A DNA stretch of 38,869 bases from SIG653 sp964509125 (GCA_964509125.1 CAZDVZ010000019.1:1-38869); one strand, 5' to 3'. Shown: positions 16,675-24,877, counted from the stretch's first letter. Numbers and translations: made by a program. The notes: a model not told the origin generated them from the sequence alone.

Positions 16675-17844
16675 ATGATAAAATTATTATCTTCGATATT
16701 CATCAAAAACAAAACCGACCTTTCAAAAGATGAGCTGCGAACAAAATACGGTACACTTTGCGGAATACTGGGAATTGTACTCAACCTTTTCCTTTTCATA
16801 TTAAAAATGATTGCGGGAACTATTACAACGTCAATTTCCGTAAGATCCGACGCATTCAACAGTTTGTCCGACGCAGGTTCATCATTGGTTTCTCTTTTAG
16901 GATTCAAAATCGCATCTCAAAAGCCCGACAAAGATCATCCGTTTGGACATGGAAGGTTTGAATATATTTCCGGTTTGGTTGTTGCCATGATAATATGCCT
17001 CATGGGATTTGAACTGGGAAAAAGCTCTGTATTAAAGATAATCAATCCTATTTCTCCCACTTTTTCGGTGACAGCTATAGTTATTTTAGCCATATCCTTG
17101 CTCATTAAGCTATATATGTTTATTTACAACAGGAGCCTTGGAAAAAAGTTTTCGTCCCCTGCCCTTCTCGCGACATCTATGGACTGCCTTTCAGACACAT
17201 TTGCAACCGGTTCAACAATTGCAGCGATTGTGATCTATTATGTGTGGGAAATAAATATCGACGCTTTTTGCGGAATAGTTTTGTCATTGCTTATTTTTAG
17301 AGCGGGATATTTAGCTTTCAAAGAAACCATGTCCCCTCTGCTGGGAAACCCGCCCGACAAAGAGCTTGTAGAAAAAATAGAAAAAATGGTTATGGACAAT
17401 AATGTTGTTATAGGAGTTCATGATCTTATTATTCACGATTACGGTCCCGGACGAAGAATGATATCCATACACGCAGAAATCCCACTTGACGGTGATCTTG
17501 CAACCATGCATGACTGTATAGACAATATTGAAAAACGACTTTTTGAAGAACTCGGTTGTCACGCCGTTATACACATGGATCCCATTTGCTTTGGTGATGA
17601 AGAAGTGGATGACCTTAAAAAACAACTTTTGGAAATAATTTCTTCGCTTTCCCTGAACTTATCCATTCATGATTTCAGAGTAGTAAAAGGTCCTTCTCAT
17701 ACGAACCTGATTTTTGATACCGTGGTCCCTATGGAATGTAAACTTGCAGATGAAGCTGTTAAGGCTTTGATATGCGAAAAAGTAAAAGAAAAAATAGGCA
17801 ACAATATTTTCTGCGTGATTCAAATTGACAAGCCCTATGTATAA
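16675..17844 (+). CDS. Cation diffusion facilitator transporter
   Basis: CDF exporter of a divalent metal, driven by proton exchange across the cytoplasmic membrane. It has six predicted helices followed by a cytoplasmic ferredoxin-like domain. The helix-2 site reads Asn62-x3-Asp66 (in FNSLSDAGSSL) and helix 5 Asp170-x3-Asp174 (in SMDCLSDTFA). DHPFGHGRFEY is the standard loop after helix 2. An N-D-D-D set is more like manganese than zinc exporters of the family (inference). The 389 residues exceed the usual ~300 because of an extra C-terminal segment. No Shine-Dalgarno is visible before ATG 16675; the only purine-rich site, AAAGGAAGG, is upstream of the terminator hairpin. Expression may be low or depend on read-through. 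Confidence 0.92.
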   Translation: MIKLLSSIFIKNKTDLSKDELRTKYGTLCGILGIVLNLFLFILKMIAGTITTSISVRSDAFNSLSDAGSSLVSLLGFKIASQKPDKDHPFGHGRFEYISGLVVAMIICLMGFELGKSSVLKIINPISPTFSVTAIVILAISLLIKLYMFIYNRSLGKKFSSPALLATSMDCLSDTFATGSTIAAIVIYYVWEINIDAFCGIVLSLLIFRAGYLAFKETMSPLLGNPPDKELVEKIEKMVMDNNVVIGVHDLIIHDYGPGRRMISIHAEIPLDGDLATMHDCIDNIEKRLFEELGCHAVIHMDPICFGDEEVDDLKKQLLEIISSLSLNLSIHDFRVVKGPSHTNLIFDTVVPMECKLADEAVKALICEKVKEKIGNNIFCVIQIDKPYV

Positions 17845-17889
17845 AAAAATGGCCTTTGGACAAAATAGTCCAAGGGTCATTTAATTTTA
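17843..17889. terminator. Bidirectional terminator between the CDF gene and radA
   Basis: A 13-pair stem (17849-17861 with 17868-17880, allowing two G-U pairs) has an AAAATA loop. On the plus strand it is followed by TTAATTTTA. On the minus strand it is followed by seven T (A run 17843-17849). It can end the CDF transcript on one side and, with the better T tract, the radA transcript on the other. Confidence 0.85.
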
Positions 17890-17904
17890 GAAAGGGTTGA
17901 AAAT

Positions 17905-18099
17905 ATGTTTATAGACTGTACGGAGCATTGTCCGTTTCAAAAAGACGGAATCTGCTTCAAAGCTGATTGTGTGGCGGAAAACCAGAAATTCGAATCATAC
18001 AATATTTGTCCATACGTAGCTATGAATGTAAGAGCAAGACTTCAAAACAATTTAAGCGTATCGAAAATACCTCTAACAGGCATTAAATCTTCGGTTTGA
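17905..18099 (+). CDS. Small Cys-rich protein
   Basis: The product has 64 residues with Cys5, Cys9, Cys17, Cys22 and Cys35 in the first half (DCTEHCPFQKDGICFKADCV, then NICPYV). The pattern resembles small clostridial Cys-rich proteins that probably bind a metal, but I cannot name a family with confidence. AAAGGG precedes ATG at a normal distance. The last 58 bases lie over the 3' end of convergent radA, and the C-terminal residues after Cys35 look unconserved in style. A possible promoter (TTGGAC 17856, TTTAAT 17880, 18-base spacer) would overlap the terminator hairpin; otherwise it depends on read-through from the CDF gene. Confidence 0.66.
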   Translation: MFIDCTEHCPFQKDGICFKADCVAENQKFESYNICPYVAMNVRARLQNNLSVSKIPLTGIKSSV

Positions 18100-19400
18100 C
18101 CTTTTAAACGCGGCATAGAGCTTTTTGGAACTATGATCTGTTTAAATCCTAATTTTTTAGCTTCACGTACTCGCATATCAATAGCAGAAACAGAGCGGCA
18201 TTCGCCTCCAAGTCCGACTTCCCCTATGGCAACGGCGTCATCGGGGACGGGAGAATCTTTGAGAGAAGAAATCAAGGCAAGGGCGACAGCCAGATCTGTT
18301 GACGGATCATCGAGCCTCATACCGCCCACCACATTGACATAAACGTCATGAGTGGAAAATCTGAACCCAAGCCTTTTTTCCAAAACCGCTAATATTAAAT
18401 TTAAGCGATTATAATCAATTCCGGCAGATGTTCTGCGAGGCGAGGGAAAATATGTGGGAGTTACAAGTGCTTGTATTTCTGCAATAATAGGCCTTGTACC
18501 TTCCACAGTACATACAGGGCAAAAGCCTGATACACCTTTAAGTCTTTGAGCCATTAGCGCTTCCGATGGATTTTCAACAGGAGACAATCCGTCTTCCGAC
18601 ATTTCAAATATGCCCACCTCATTTGTTGATCCGAAGCGGTTTTTAGCAGCGCGTATTACTCTATGTGTATGCTGTTTATCACCTTCAAAATGAAGTACAG
18701 CATCAACCATATGCTCTAAAATTTTAGGGCCTGCTATGTTGCCATCTTTATTAACATGTCCAACAACGATTATTGCACGTTCGTTTTCCTTTGCGTTACC
18801 AATTAGCCTGAATGTACTTTGCCTTACCTGAGTTACCGCTCCCGGAGAAGAAGGAACGGACGGATCATATACCGTTTGAATAGAGTCTACAATAACTATA
18901 TCGGGCGAATTACATTCTATTTCGCCTAAAATAGTGTCTATATTGTTTTCGCAAAGCAAAAGAAGATTTTCCGTATTTACTCCCAAGCGCGCGGCACGAA
19001 GCTTTATTTGAGAGCCGGATTCTTCACCGGATGCATAAAGTATCTTTTTATCTCTGCCTACATATTGACAAATTTGCAAAAGCAATGTGGATTTTCCAAC
19101 ACCGGGCTCACCTGATAAAAGTACAACAGATCCTTTGACGATACCGCCCCCAAGAACACGATCAAATTCTCCAATTCCTGTTGAAAATCTAATGCTTTCT
19201 GATATCTCAAAAGAATTAATCGGTGACGCTTTGGAGTTTTCTTTTGTAATTACTTTTTTCGCAGAGGGCGCTTTTTTTGTTCCTTTTGTATCTTCTACGG
19301 AGAACTCTTTCAAACTACTCCATGTATTACACGAAGGACATTTTCCGTACCATTTGGCGCTTTCGTATCCACACTCATCACAAACATAAATCTGTTTCAT
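18042..19400 (-). CDS. radA: DNA repair protein RadA
   Basis: RecA-like ATPase that helps branch migration and processing of recombination intermediates. An N-terminal zinc finger (Cys7, Cys10, Cys21, Cys24 in VCDECGYESAKWYGKCPSC) is followed by a RecA core with Walker A GEPGVGKST and the family motif KNRFGSTNEVGIFEM. A Lon-like C-terminal domain ends the protein (DPSTDLAVALALISS). I prefer ATG 19400 to GTG 19406 because GGATCAG lies at a better distance from 19400; the resulting 452 residues are normal. It overlaps the end of cwlD by 23 bases and is last in the minus-strand unit. Its transcript probably runs antisense through the small Cys-rich gene to the terminator at 17843-17880. Confidence 0.97.
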   Translation of the reverse strand: MKQIYVCDECGYESAKWYGKCPSCNTWSSLKEFSVEDTKGTKKAPSAKKVITKENSKASPINSFEISESIRFSTGIGEFDRVLGGGIVKGSVVLLSGEPGVGKSTLLLQICQYVGRDKKILYASGEESGSQIKLRAARLGVNTENLLLLCENNIDTILGEIECNSPDIVIVDSIQTVYDPSVPSSPGAVTQVRQSTFRLIGNAKENERAIIVVGHVNKDGNIAGPKILEHMVDAVLHFEGDKQHTHRVIRAAKNRFGSTNEVGIFEMSEDGLSPVENPSEALMAQRLKGVSGFCPVCTVEGTRPIIAEIQALVTPTYFPSPRRTSAGIDYNRLNLILAVLEKRLGFRFSTHDVYVNVVGGMRLDDPSTDLAVALALISSLKDSPVPDDAVAIGEVGLGGECRSVSAIDMRVREAKKLGFKQIIVPKSSMPRLKGQTEDLMPVRGIFDTLKLF

Positions 19401-20148
19401 TTTCACTGATCCAATCTACAATTCCTTTATAAATCAAAACGGCAAGACGTGACGTATAGTCATCTGATGAAAGGTCTGCCGCATCATCTTTATTCGACAA
19501 GAATCCACATTCCACCAAAACGGCAGGGCAAGTTAACTTTTCAAGAAGATAAATGGTTTCTGCACCCGCCTTGGCTTCTCGATGATTTTCCGTCTGCAAA
19601 ATCTTTACAGAGCTTTGTATGCTCTCCGCTAACGAATGACTTAATTCTGCATCAGAATAAAAAACCTGTGCTCCTTTACAGCTTTCAAGATAAAATTTAT
19701 TCATGTGAATGCTGACAAAAACTGCGTTTTCATAAGAGCTTGCAATTTCCGCCCTATTTTTCAAGTCGTACTGCTTTTTCTTATCTTCTTCGCCTAAGTT
19801 ATAAAGCAAGACATCTTCTTTGCGTGTTAAAACAATATTATAATCTGTAAGGGAAAATAACTGCTCAAGCTTTTTTGAAAGAAGCAAATTAAGTTCTTTT
19901 TCCTTGAGTTCACCGACAACAGCACCCGGATCTTCTCCACCATGTCCCGCATCAATAATTATTGTAAGCTTTTTCCTTTCTGAAAAATTGCTTTGAAGGT
20001 TTTCGCTCGTCTCTGCGTTAAATGCATCGGAAAAACCCTCTGATGAGAAAAGCGCAGAAAAAGCAAACATAATTACAGCAAGGAGAACAAAAATTATAAG
20101 CAGCAAAAGCCCCGCCTTAGGTGAGACTAATTCTTTTTTATCCTTCAT
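19378..20148 (-). CDS. cwlD: N-acetylmuramoyl-L-alanine amidase, CwlD-like
   Basis: Zinc amidase that cuts the bond between muramic acid and the stem peptide. CwlD of sporulating Firmicutes acts in making spore-cortex muramic lactam. An N-terminal membrane anchor (residues about 13-33) is followed by the Amidase_3 fold. Visible are IIIDAGHGGEDPGAV (His69), KEKELNLLLSKKL with the zinc-binding glutamate, SIHMN with the third ligand, and VECGFLSN with the catalytic glutamate. The 256 residues match CwlD. AGGAGGT lies 6 bases before ATG. If this is true CwlD, the organism probably makes spores; other wall amidases of the family cannot be excluded. Confidence 0.85.
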   Translation of the reverse strand: MKDKKELVSPKAGLLLLIIFVLLAVIMFAFSALFSSEGFSDAFNAETSENLQSNFSERKKLTIIIDAGHGGEDPGAVVGELKEKELNLLLSKKLEQLFSLTDYNIVLTRKEDVLLYNLGEEDKKKQYDLKNRAEIASSYENAVFVSIHMNKFYLESCKGAQVFYSDAELSHSLAESIQSSVKILQTENHREAKAGAETIYLLEKLTCPAVLVECGFLSNKDDAADLSSDDYTSRLAVLIYKGIVDWISENETDLCL

Positions 20149-20195
20149 ATATACTACCTCCTACACAGAAGGATATGCAAGAAGGACAAATTCAA

Positions 20196-20774
20196 TTACA
20201 CCTTTTTGTTGGGTTTTCTGTGAAAATACCCGGCAAACATAGTTTTTCCGCTTTTTCCAACTTTAAATCCGAGCGTACAAACACCGCAAGCAAGGAAAGA
20301 CGCAACTATAAAAAAGCAAAGCAAAACTAAATCAACGCTATCCTGGTTAACGTATCCTAAAATAAAATGAAATGTTCCAAAATGCATACCATTGCATAGA
20401 AGCAAAAGTATCCACTTAAAGACGTTGAGAGCTTCAAGCTTAACAATGTAACAAAAAGCGTACAACACAATTAATATAAACGTGGGAATATATGCAAAAA
20501 GGGCAGTTTTTAACGCTCTTTTTTCGTTGGGCACGTTTTCTCCATTTCTTGAAACATATTTAGAACCCCACTCCCAATAAGCATCATATATTACAAAAAA
20601 ATACATCCCCATGGTAAAAAATCCTGCCAAAAGGTTGGGTATCTCTCCCATGCCAAAATTGTACGCCAAAGCATTTACAGGAAACCCCACCATTAGTCCC
20701 AATGCTGAAATGGCAATTTGATTTATAATTAGCTTATGGATCATCCGCTGATTGTCCTTATAAAACTCCAACAT
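20196..20774 (-). CDS. Polytopic membrane protein of unknown function
   Basis: The 192 residues hold about five hydrophobic segments (IINQIAISALGLMVGF, LAGFFTMGMYFFVIYDAYW, ALFAYIPTFILIVLYAFCYI, WILLLLCNGMHFGTFHF, VLLCFFIVASFLACGVCTLGF). A basic C-terminal tail (HRKPNKKV) follows. I do not recognise the family. AAGGAGG lies 7 bases before ATG, and a good promoter sits upstream. It is the first gene of the unit that continues into cwlD (47-base gap) and radA, so the three are likely co-transcribed. Confidence 0.82.
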   Translation of the reverse strand: MLEFYKDNQRMIHKLIINQIAISALGLMVGFPVNALAYNFGMGEIPNLLAGFFTMGMYFFVIYDAYWEWGSKYVSRNGENVPNEKRALKTALFAYIPTFILIVLYAFCYIVKLEALNVFKWILLLLCNGMHFGTFHFILGYVNQDSVDLVLLCFFIVASFLACGVCTLGFKVGKSGKTMFAGYFHRKPNKKV

Positions 20775-20800
20775 AATACTTCCTCCTTAAATTTTAAGAT

Positions 20801-20829
20801 ATGATATCATATTTTTCACAAAAAAACAA
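20801..20829 (-). promoter_or_regulatory. Promoter of the membrane protein-cwlD-radA unit
   Basis: On the minus strand, TTGTTT, a 17-base spacer and TATCAT (-10 over 20801-20806), with TGA before the -10, form an extended -10 promoter. The -10 box lies in the perfect palindrome ATGATATCAT (20801-20810). Confidence 0.72.
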
Positions 20830-20839
20830 GGAGATATTA

Positions 20840-20868
20840 TTGAATTTTCCAATAATATATGTTATCAT
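20840..20868 (+). promoter_or_regulatory. Promoter of the 20.9-23.1 kb unit
   Basis: TTGAAT (20840-20845), a 17-base spacer and TATCAT (20863-20868) preceded by TGT. It faces away from the promoter at 20801-20829; their -35 boxes are only about 10 bases apart, so the two polymerases may interfere. Confidence 0.78.
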
Positions 20869-20907
20869 AAATAAGAAATTTCTAAAATTTAATTTATTGA
20901 GGTAAAT

Positions 20908-21462
20908 ATGGCAAACGCAAACAGAGAAGAATCATCCCTTGGAATTAATTATTTTGAATTTAACGTGGAAAAGAAGGCTGACAAGGTATCCAAACTTCAA
21001 AGAGTGGGAATAGTGCTTTTAGATATAGCTCTCGCTGTTGTTTTATTGGCAACAATGTCGGGAGTGTTCCTTATGTTCGCTTTTTGCGGATTTGTTCTTA
21101 TCTTTGCGATATTGACATTTTACCTTTATAAATACACCCAGATCGAGTATGAATACATTATAAGCAGCGGTACATTTACAATGTCTAAAATATACGGTAG
21201 AAGGACAAGAAAAGACATTTTCGCTTGCAAGGTTTCTCAATTTGATGTAGTCAAACCATACTCAGGAGAAAATTTAAAAACAGTGCTCGGCTCCAAAGAA
21301 TCTAAAGTCTACACCTGCATCTCTTCTCCTGAAGCTATGGATATACATTATGCAACTTTTAGCGACGAAAATGGAAAAAAATTTGCGGTCATATTTGAAG
21401 CTCCCAGAAAAGCAATTTCGGTTTTGAGATACTATAATTCAAAAGCATTTACTATGAAATAA
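20908..21462 (+). CDS. Two-helix membrane protein, unknown
   Basis: The 184 residues have a hydrophilic N-terminus, two closely spaced helices (VGIVLLDIALAVVLLATMSG and FLMFAFCGFVLIFAILTFYL) and a C-terminal soluble part rich in beta-strand-like segments (QIEYEYIISSGTFTMSKIYG). This looks like the small membrane-anchored PH-like proteins common in Clostridia; DUF6106 is a possibility I cannot confirm. Its promoter is clear, while the ribosome site (TTGAGG) is modest. It begins a run with a lipoprotein and alr. Confidence 0.8.
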   Translation: MANANREESSLGINYFEFNVEKKADKVSKLQRVGIVLLDIALAVVLLATMSGVFLMFAFCGFVLIFAILTFYLYKYTQIEYEYIISSGTFTMSKIYGRRTRKDIFACKVSQFDVVKPYSGENLKTVLGSKESKVYTCISSPEAMDIHYATFSDENGKKFAVIFEAPRKAISVLRYYNSKAFTMK

Positions 21463-21525
21463 GAATATTTTATTTTCAGGGGAATATACATACTTATGAA
21501 AAACACATAAGGAGACGTATTTCCC

Positions 21526-22002
21526 TTGAAACGCTTTATTTTACTATTTTTATCGTTGATTTTCCTTTCTTCTTGCGGAAAAACCGAAGAAAAACCGAAA
21601 AATATAATTAAAAATTTTATTTCCGAAGATTTTTATGTTACAGTAAAAAACAAAAACCTTGATTTTGAAATTTCCGAAGAAAAGATAATCTTTTCTTCTC
21701 CGGAGATGCTTAAAGGTGCTGAGCTTTGCTTTGATGAAAACGGAAATATTCAAACTAACTTTGGGATAAATATCTCACTACCCCAAAGCAGTGTATCATC
21801 AATAAAAGCACTCGTGGAACTTTTACACAAAATAAAAACCGAAGACACTATTGTTTTCGAAGAAAAAAACGGTACATTTTATTTTGAAGAAGCATCATTT
21901 AACATTGACAGCGATGAAATTGAGGTTACAATAGGTGAACAAGATTTTATTTTAAAAAGAAGGACAAAAAATGGAACGTATCAAAGCGACGGTGGATCTT
22001 AA
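21526..22002 (+). CDS. Small lipoprotein, unknown
   Basis: The product has 158 residues, begins MKRFILLFLSLIFLSSCGKT, and is a lipoprotein with Cys17 as the lipidation site. The start codon is TTG at 21526, supported by AAGGAGA about 10 bases before it; no better ATG is available without losing the signal peptide. The mature part is strand-rich and acidic (LDFEISEEKIIFSSPEMLKG and later TIVFEEKNGTFYFEEASF) and may be a lipid- or ligand-binding fold, but I recognise no family. Its 3' end overlaps the alr start by 32 bases, so translation of the two is probably coupled. Confidence 0.8.
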   Translation: MKRFILLFLSLIFLSSCGKTEEKPKNIIKNFISEDFYVTVKNKNLDFEISEEKIIFSSPEMLKGAELCFDENGNIQTNFGINISLPQSSVSSIKALVELLHKIKTEDTIVFEEKNGTFYFEEASFNIDSDEIEVTIGEQDFILKRRTKNGTYQSDGGS

Positions 22003-23050
22003 TGTCATATGTAATAATTTATTAAACACAACTAAACATATCCCTGACAAAGTAAAACGCATTGCAGTTGTAAAAGCAGATGCATATGGTCACGGTGCGG
22101 TGGCAGTGTCAAAGCATTTACAAAAAACAATGAATGTTGATGCATTTGCAGTTGCAACCCTTGAAGAAGGAATGGAACTTAGAAAAAACGGTATTGGCGG
22201 CATGATTTTGGTTTTAGGATACATAGAACCGGAAAAAGCTAAAATTGCAGAAAACGATAACATCACCGTAAGTGTTGGAACATATGATTATGCTGAAAAG
22301 CTTTTTTCTTATGGGTCGCCTGAGGCACACCTTCAAATTGATACCGGAATGAGTCGTATGGGAGTTTATTGTCACAAAAACGATGATATCGCAACCGCTT
22401 TGGAAGAAATAAAAAAAATATGTGTCATTTCAAAAAATAAAATTAAAGGGATCTACACACATTTTGCAATGAGCGATGATCCCACTTCGAATATGACACA
22501 TATTCAATATGAAAGTTTCAATTCTCTTATTAACGCTTGTCAAAATTCAGGTATAACATTTGAAACAAAGCATTGTTGCAACAGCATGGGAACTGTAAAC
22601 TTTAGTGAATTTGCTCTGGATGCCGTAAGGATAGGTATTTCTCTTTACGGATATGAAGCAAAATGCGTTACTCCTGCAATGACATTTAAAACAAAAATAA
22701 TTAAAATATTTGAAGGAAAAAAAGGAGATACGATAAGCTATTTTGGAACGCATATTTTGCAGCGGGACACTAAAATAGCGGTTTGCGGCGCAGGATACGC
22801 AGACGGCGTATCAAGACAGCTTTCAAACAAAGGACACTTTTTGGTAAACGGACTCCCCGCCCCTATTTTAGGTAGAGTTTGTATGGATCTTACAATGATA
22901 GACGTTTCCAAAATTGACTGCAGAGTGGGCGATGAAGCTCTAATTTTTGGTAAAGAACTTCCGGCTTCTGATGTCGCATCCCTTTGCGGCACTATTTCTT
23001 ATGAAACACTCTGTAATGTCAGCAAGCGCGTCCCAAGAGAATATATATGA
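21971..23050 (+). CDS. alr: Alanine racemase
   Basis: PLP enzyme that makes D-alanine for peptidoglycan. Lys35 in VVKADAYGHGA binds PLP and Tyr276 in GAGYADGVSR is the second catalytic base. HLQIDTGMSRMGV, RIGISLYGY and VCMDLTMIDVS are standard motifs. The 359 residues are slightly short but normal. GAAGGA lies 6 bases before ATG, inside the end of the lipoprotein gene. Last gene of its unit, with a strong terminator 8 bases after the stop. Confidence 0.97.
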   Translation: MERIKATVDLNVICNNLLNTTKHIPDKVKRIAVVKADAYGHGAVAVSKHLQKTMNVDAFAVATLEEGMELRKNGIGGMILVLGYIEPEKAKIAENDNITVSVGTYDYAEKLFSYGSPEAHLQIDTGMSRMGVYCHKNDDIATALEEIKKICVISKNKIKGIYTHFAMSDDPTSNMTHIQYESFNSLINACQNSGITFETKHCCNSMGTVNFSEFALDAVRIGISLYGYEAKCVTPAMTFKTKIIKIFEGKKGDTISYFGTHILQRDTKIAVCGAGYADGVSRQLSNKGHFLVNGLPAPILGRVCMDLTMIDVSKIDCRVGDEALIFGKELPASDVASLCGTISYETLCNVSKRVPREYI

Positions 23051-23057
23051 AATTAAA

Positions 23058-23098
23058 CACCTATTCATGATGTTTTGTCAAGAATAGGTGCTTTTTTT
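23058..23098 (+). terminator. Terminator of alr
   Basis: CACCTATTC (23058-23066) pairs perfectly with GAATAGGTG (23082-23090) around a 15-base loop and is followed by CTTTTTTT. Confidence 0.92.
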
Positions 23099-23346
23099 AT
23101 ACGAATGTCGTTTCATTCGCAACTTTATGCTTGACGCTACTGACGAGAAACGTAAAATCGCAAATATTGCTAAAGAAATTATACTGATTGTTCCGGATAT
23201 AATTGTAATGATTCCAATTATTCTTTTCATTCTACTTTCTCACAAAATTATTTTTCTTTTGGCTAATTTCTGCGTAAACTTGTTTAGATTTGTAACCAAA
23301 ACGTCTCCTGTAATTCTACCGGATGTAACATTTTCTTTGTTTTTTC
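23099..23346 (+). other. Unassigned sequence between alr and the 2Fe-2S ATPase gene
   Basis: About 250 bases without a supportable gene. On the plus strand a frame runs from about 23127 and would encode a hydrophobic peptide (IAKEIILIVPDIIVMIPI), but it has no ribosome site. On the minus strand a 50-residue hydrophobic frame starting MKRIIGIITIISGTISII is equally possible and equally unsupported. A perfect CGAATG/CATTCG hairpin lies at 23102-23119, and the stretch ends in the large hairpin at 23347-23393. An unrecognised small RNA or gene remnant is as likely as a protein. Confidence 0.4.
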
Positions 23347-23397
23347 AAAGCGGAGCCTGTCGCCGTATCTTTATACGGCTTAGGTTCCGCTTTTATC
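23347..23397 (+). terminator. Large two-part hairpin with T-rich tail
   Basis: The outer stem AAAGCGGA/TCCGCTTT (23347-23354, 23386-23393) continues through CCT/AGG to an inner 7-pair stem GCCGTAT/ATACGGC (23362-23368, 23373-23379) with a CTTT loop. The T run at 23391-23394 on the plus strand suggests it ends something transcribed from 23.1 kb. It could also terminate the minus-strand gene starting at 24778, but that side has only TTTG. Confidence 0.68.
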
Positions 23398-23419
23398 ATC
23401 TTCATTACCGATTCATATT

Positions 23420-24778
23420 TTAAAAAAACAAATTCCACGCAAATTCTTCTTCAAATTTTTCATTTTCCGAAAGCGACAAAACATCAACTTTTTGAGAAAG
23501 TTTTCCCAAAAAATCAAGATGTTTTTTTGAGATTGCTTCAGATGCACCCAAAGATGCAAGATCAGGTATAAACACTGTTTTTTCTTTTAGTGGAAGTGGC
23601 AAAAGCCCTGTCGAAACTGCGTCATCCACATTCAAATAGTTACCCAATCCCCCTGTGAGTATAAATTTTTCAATTTGCCGATAATTTGTACAGGTTTCAT
23701 TTAAAAGCAAATTAATTGCAGTCCTCACAGCGCTTTTAGCAAGCATAAACTCCGTTACATCTTTTTGAGTTATATATATTTTTTCTGTAACATAATATTT
23801 ATCGCAGCATAACCTTCCCTCTCTCGACATCTTTTCTGTTTTTAAAAGATATGACAGAAGAGAGACAAGACCTCCGCCGGTAATTCCAATGGCCTCATCA
23901 CCTGTATAGCAAGGCGTTCCGTCTGCTTTTACCGCAAAAATCGCACCTTCGCCGCCGCATACACCCATTTCTATGCCGGCGCCTTCAATGGCGGGTCCCG
24001 CGGCTGTAGTTGCAGAATAAATTTTTTCGCCTTTTATAAGCGAAATTTCTCCGTTGGTTCCAATATCGGCTATGAGTATATTTTGTTTTTCGTTTAATGC
24101 CGCATAAATTCCGCAAAGAGCATCGCTCCCCACATATGCAGAAACAGAGGGAAGCAAAACCGCCTTACAAGGAAAAAGTGTTTCTTCGGTAGACAAAACC
24201 CTCATATCCTTAAACACACATTTAAAAGGATAAACTCCTATAGGTGAAGGATCGATACCCGCCAAAAAATGCATCATCGTAGGATTTCCGCAAAAATATG
24301 CTACTTTTACATCTTTAATATAGGTAGAAATGGAAGAGCGCAAAATCTCTGTTTGTTTTAAATACATTCCGCTTTTACAAGCAGATATTCTTGAAATAAC
24401 ATCTGCACCAAAAGTTGCTTGAGGATTTTGTAAGGAGCAGGAAAAAACCTCTACACCATGGGCAGAAAATTTTTTTATCTTGATATTTGTAGTGCCCACA
24501 TCGCATACTGCATATTCTGCATATTTACATTCAATATTTTTTTCTTCCGCGTTCTCCATGGGAAAAATTTCAAAAACGCAGTCGGTCAATGGAACGGTAT
24601 GGCAAGCCAATACAAAACCATCATCATCAGCCTTTGGAAATGTTTCTCCTTTTAATAGCTTTATCTTACATTTTCCACATATTCCGTTACCACCACAAGG
24701 AGCTAAAGTTATTATGTTTTTTTCCAATAAAATGTTTCTTATTGTTTTATCTTTTTGGGGATGAAGTAAAATTTCCAT
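23420..24778 (-). CDS. 2Fe-2S/ASKHA ATPase, RACo-like (DUF4445)
   Basis: The 452-residue protein starts with a plant-type 2Fe-2S ferredoxin domain: Cys28, Cys34, Cys37 and Cys59 (PCGGNGICGKC and LACH). An ASKHA-type ATP-binding domain follows (VCDVGTTNIKIKKF, IADIGTNGEISLI, GITGGGLVSLLSYLL, ILTGGLGNYL). This is the architecture of reductive activators of corrinoid proteins (RACo/RamA-type DUF4445 group), which use ATP to drive an electron to Co(II) cobalamin. The ferredoxin domain is complete. No corrinoid protein or methyltransferase is nearby, so the target here is unknown. The start is ATG 24778, with AGGTG 5 bases upstream, not the longer TTG version. It is divergent from the activase gene at 24935. 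Confidence 0.88.
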   Translation of the reverse strand: MEILLHPQKDKTIRNILLEKNIITLAPCGGNGICGKCKIKLLKGETFPKADDDGFVLACHTVPLTDCVFEIFPMENAEEKNIECKYAEYAVCDVGTTNIKIKKFSAHGVEVFSCSLQNPQATFGADVISRISACKSGMYLKQTEILRSSISTYIKDVKVAYFCGNPTMMHFLAGIDPSPIGVYPFKCVFKDMRVLSTEETLFPCKAVLLPSVSAYVGSDALCGIYAALNEKQNILIADIGTNGEISLIKGEKIYSATTAAGPAIEGAGIEMGVCGGEGAIFAVKADGTPCYTGDEAIGITGGGLVSLLSYLLKTEKMSREGRLCCDKYYVTEKIYITQKDVTEFMLAKSAVRTAINLLLNETCTNYRQIEKFILTGGLGNYLNVDDAVSTGLLPLPLKEKTVFIPDLASLGASEAISKKHLDFLGKLSQKVDVLSLSENEKFEEEFAWNLFF

Positions 24779-24807
24779 AATACACCTGCTAAAATACAAC
24801 TATAGAC

Positions 24808-24836
24808 AGTATATCAAAAAAAATTTCAAAAAGCAA
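24808..24836 (-). promoter_or_regulatory. Promoter of the 2Fe-2S ATPase gene
   Basis: On the minus strand: TTGCTT, a 17-base spacer and TATACT (-10 over 24808-24813) preceded by TGA. It is about 30 bases before the start codon. Confidence 0.7.
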
Positions 24837-24877
24837 CACAAAAAATTTATTATTTTCAACACAAAGAGTGTTATAAT
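24834..24877 (+). promoter_or_regulatory. Activase promoter with direct and inverted repeats
   Basis: A perfect TATAAT (24872-24877) with TGT before it forms an extended -10; no good -35 is present. AACAC (24858-24862) and GTGTT (24868-24872) form an inverted repeat touching the -10. The 9-mer CAACACAAA occurs twice (24834-24842 and 24857-24865). The first copy lies in the -35 region of the divergent promoter. This layout would suit a regulator acting on both promoters (inference). Confidence 0.6.

Noticed and set aside
23088..23423. Plus-strand frame of 111 codons after alr
   Set aside because: Its GTG start lies in the alr terminator, no ribosome site is present at it or at the internal ATG, and its end runs through the large hairpin.
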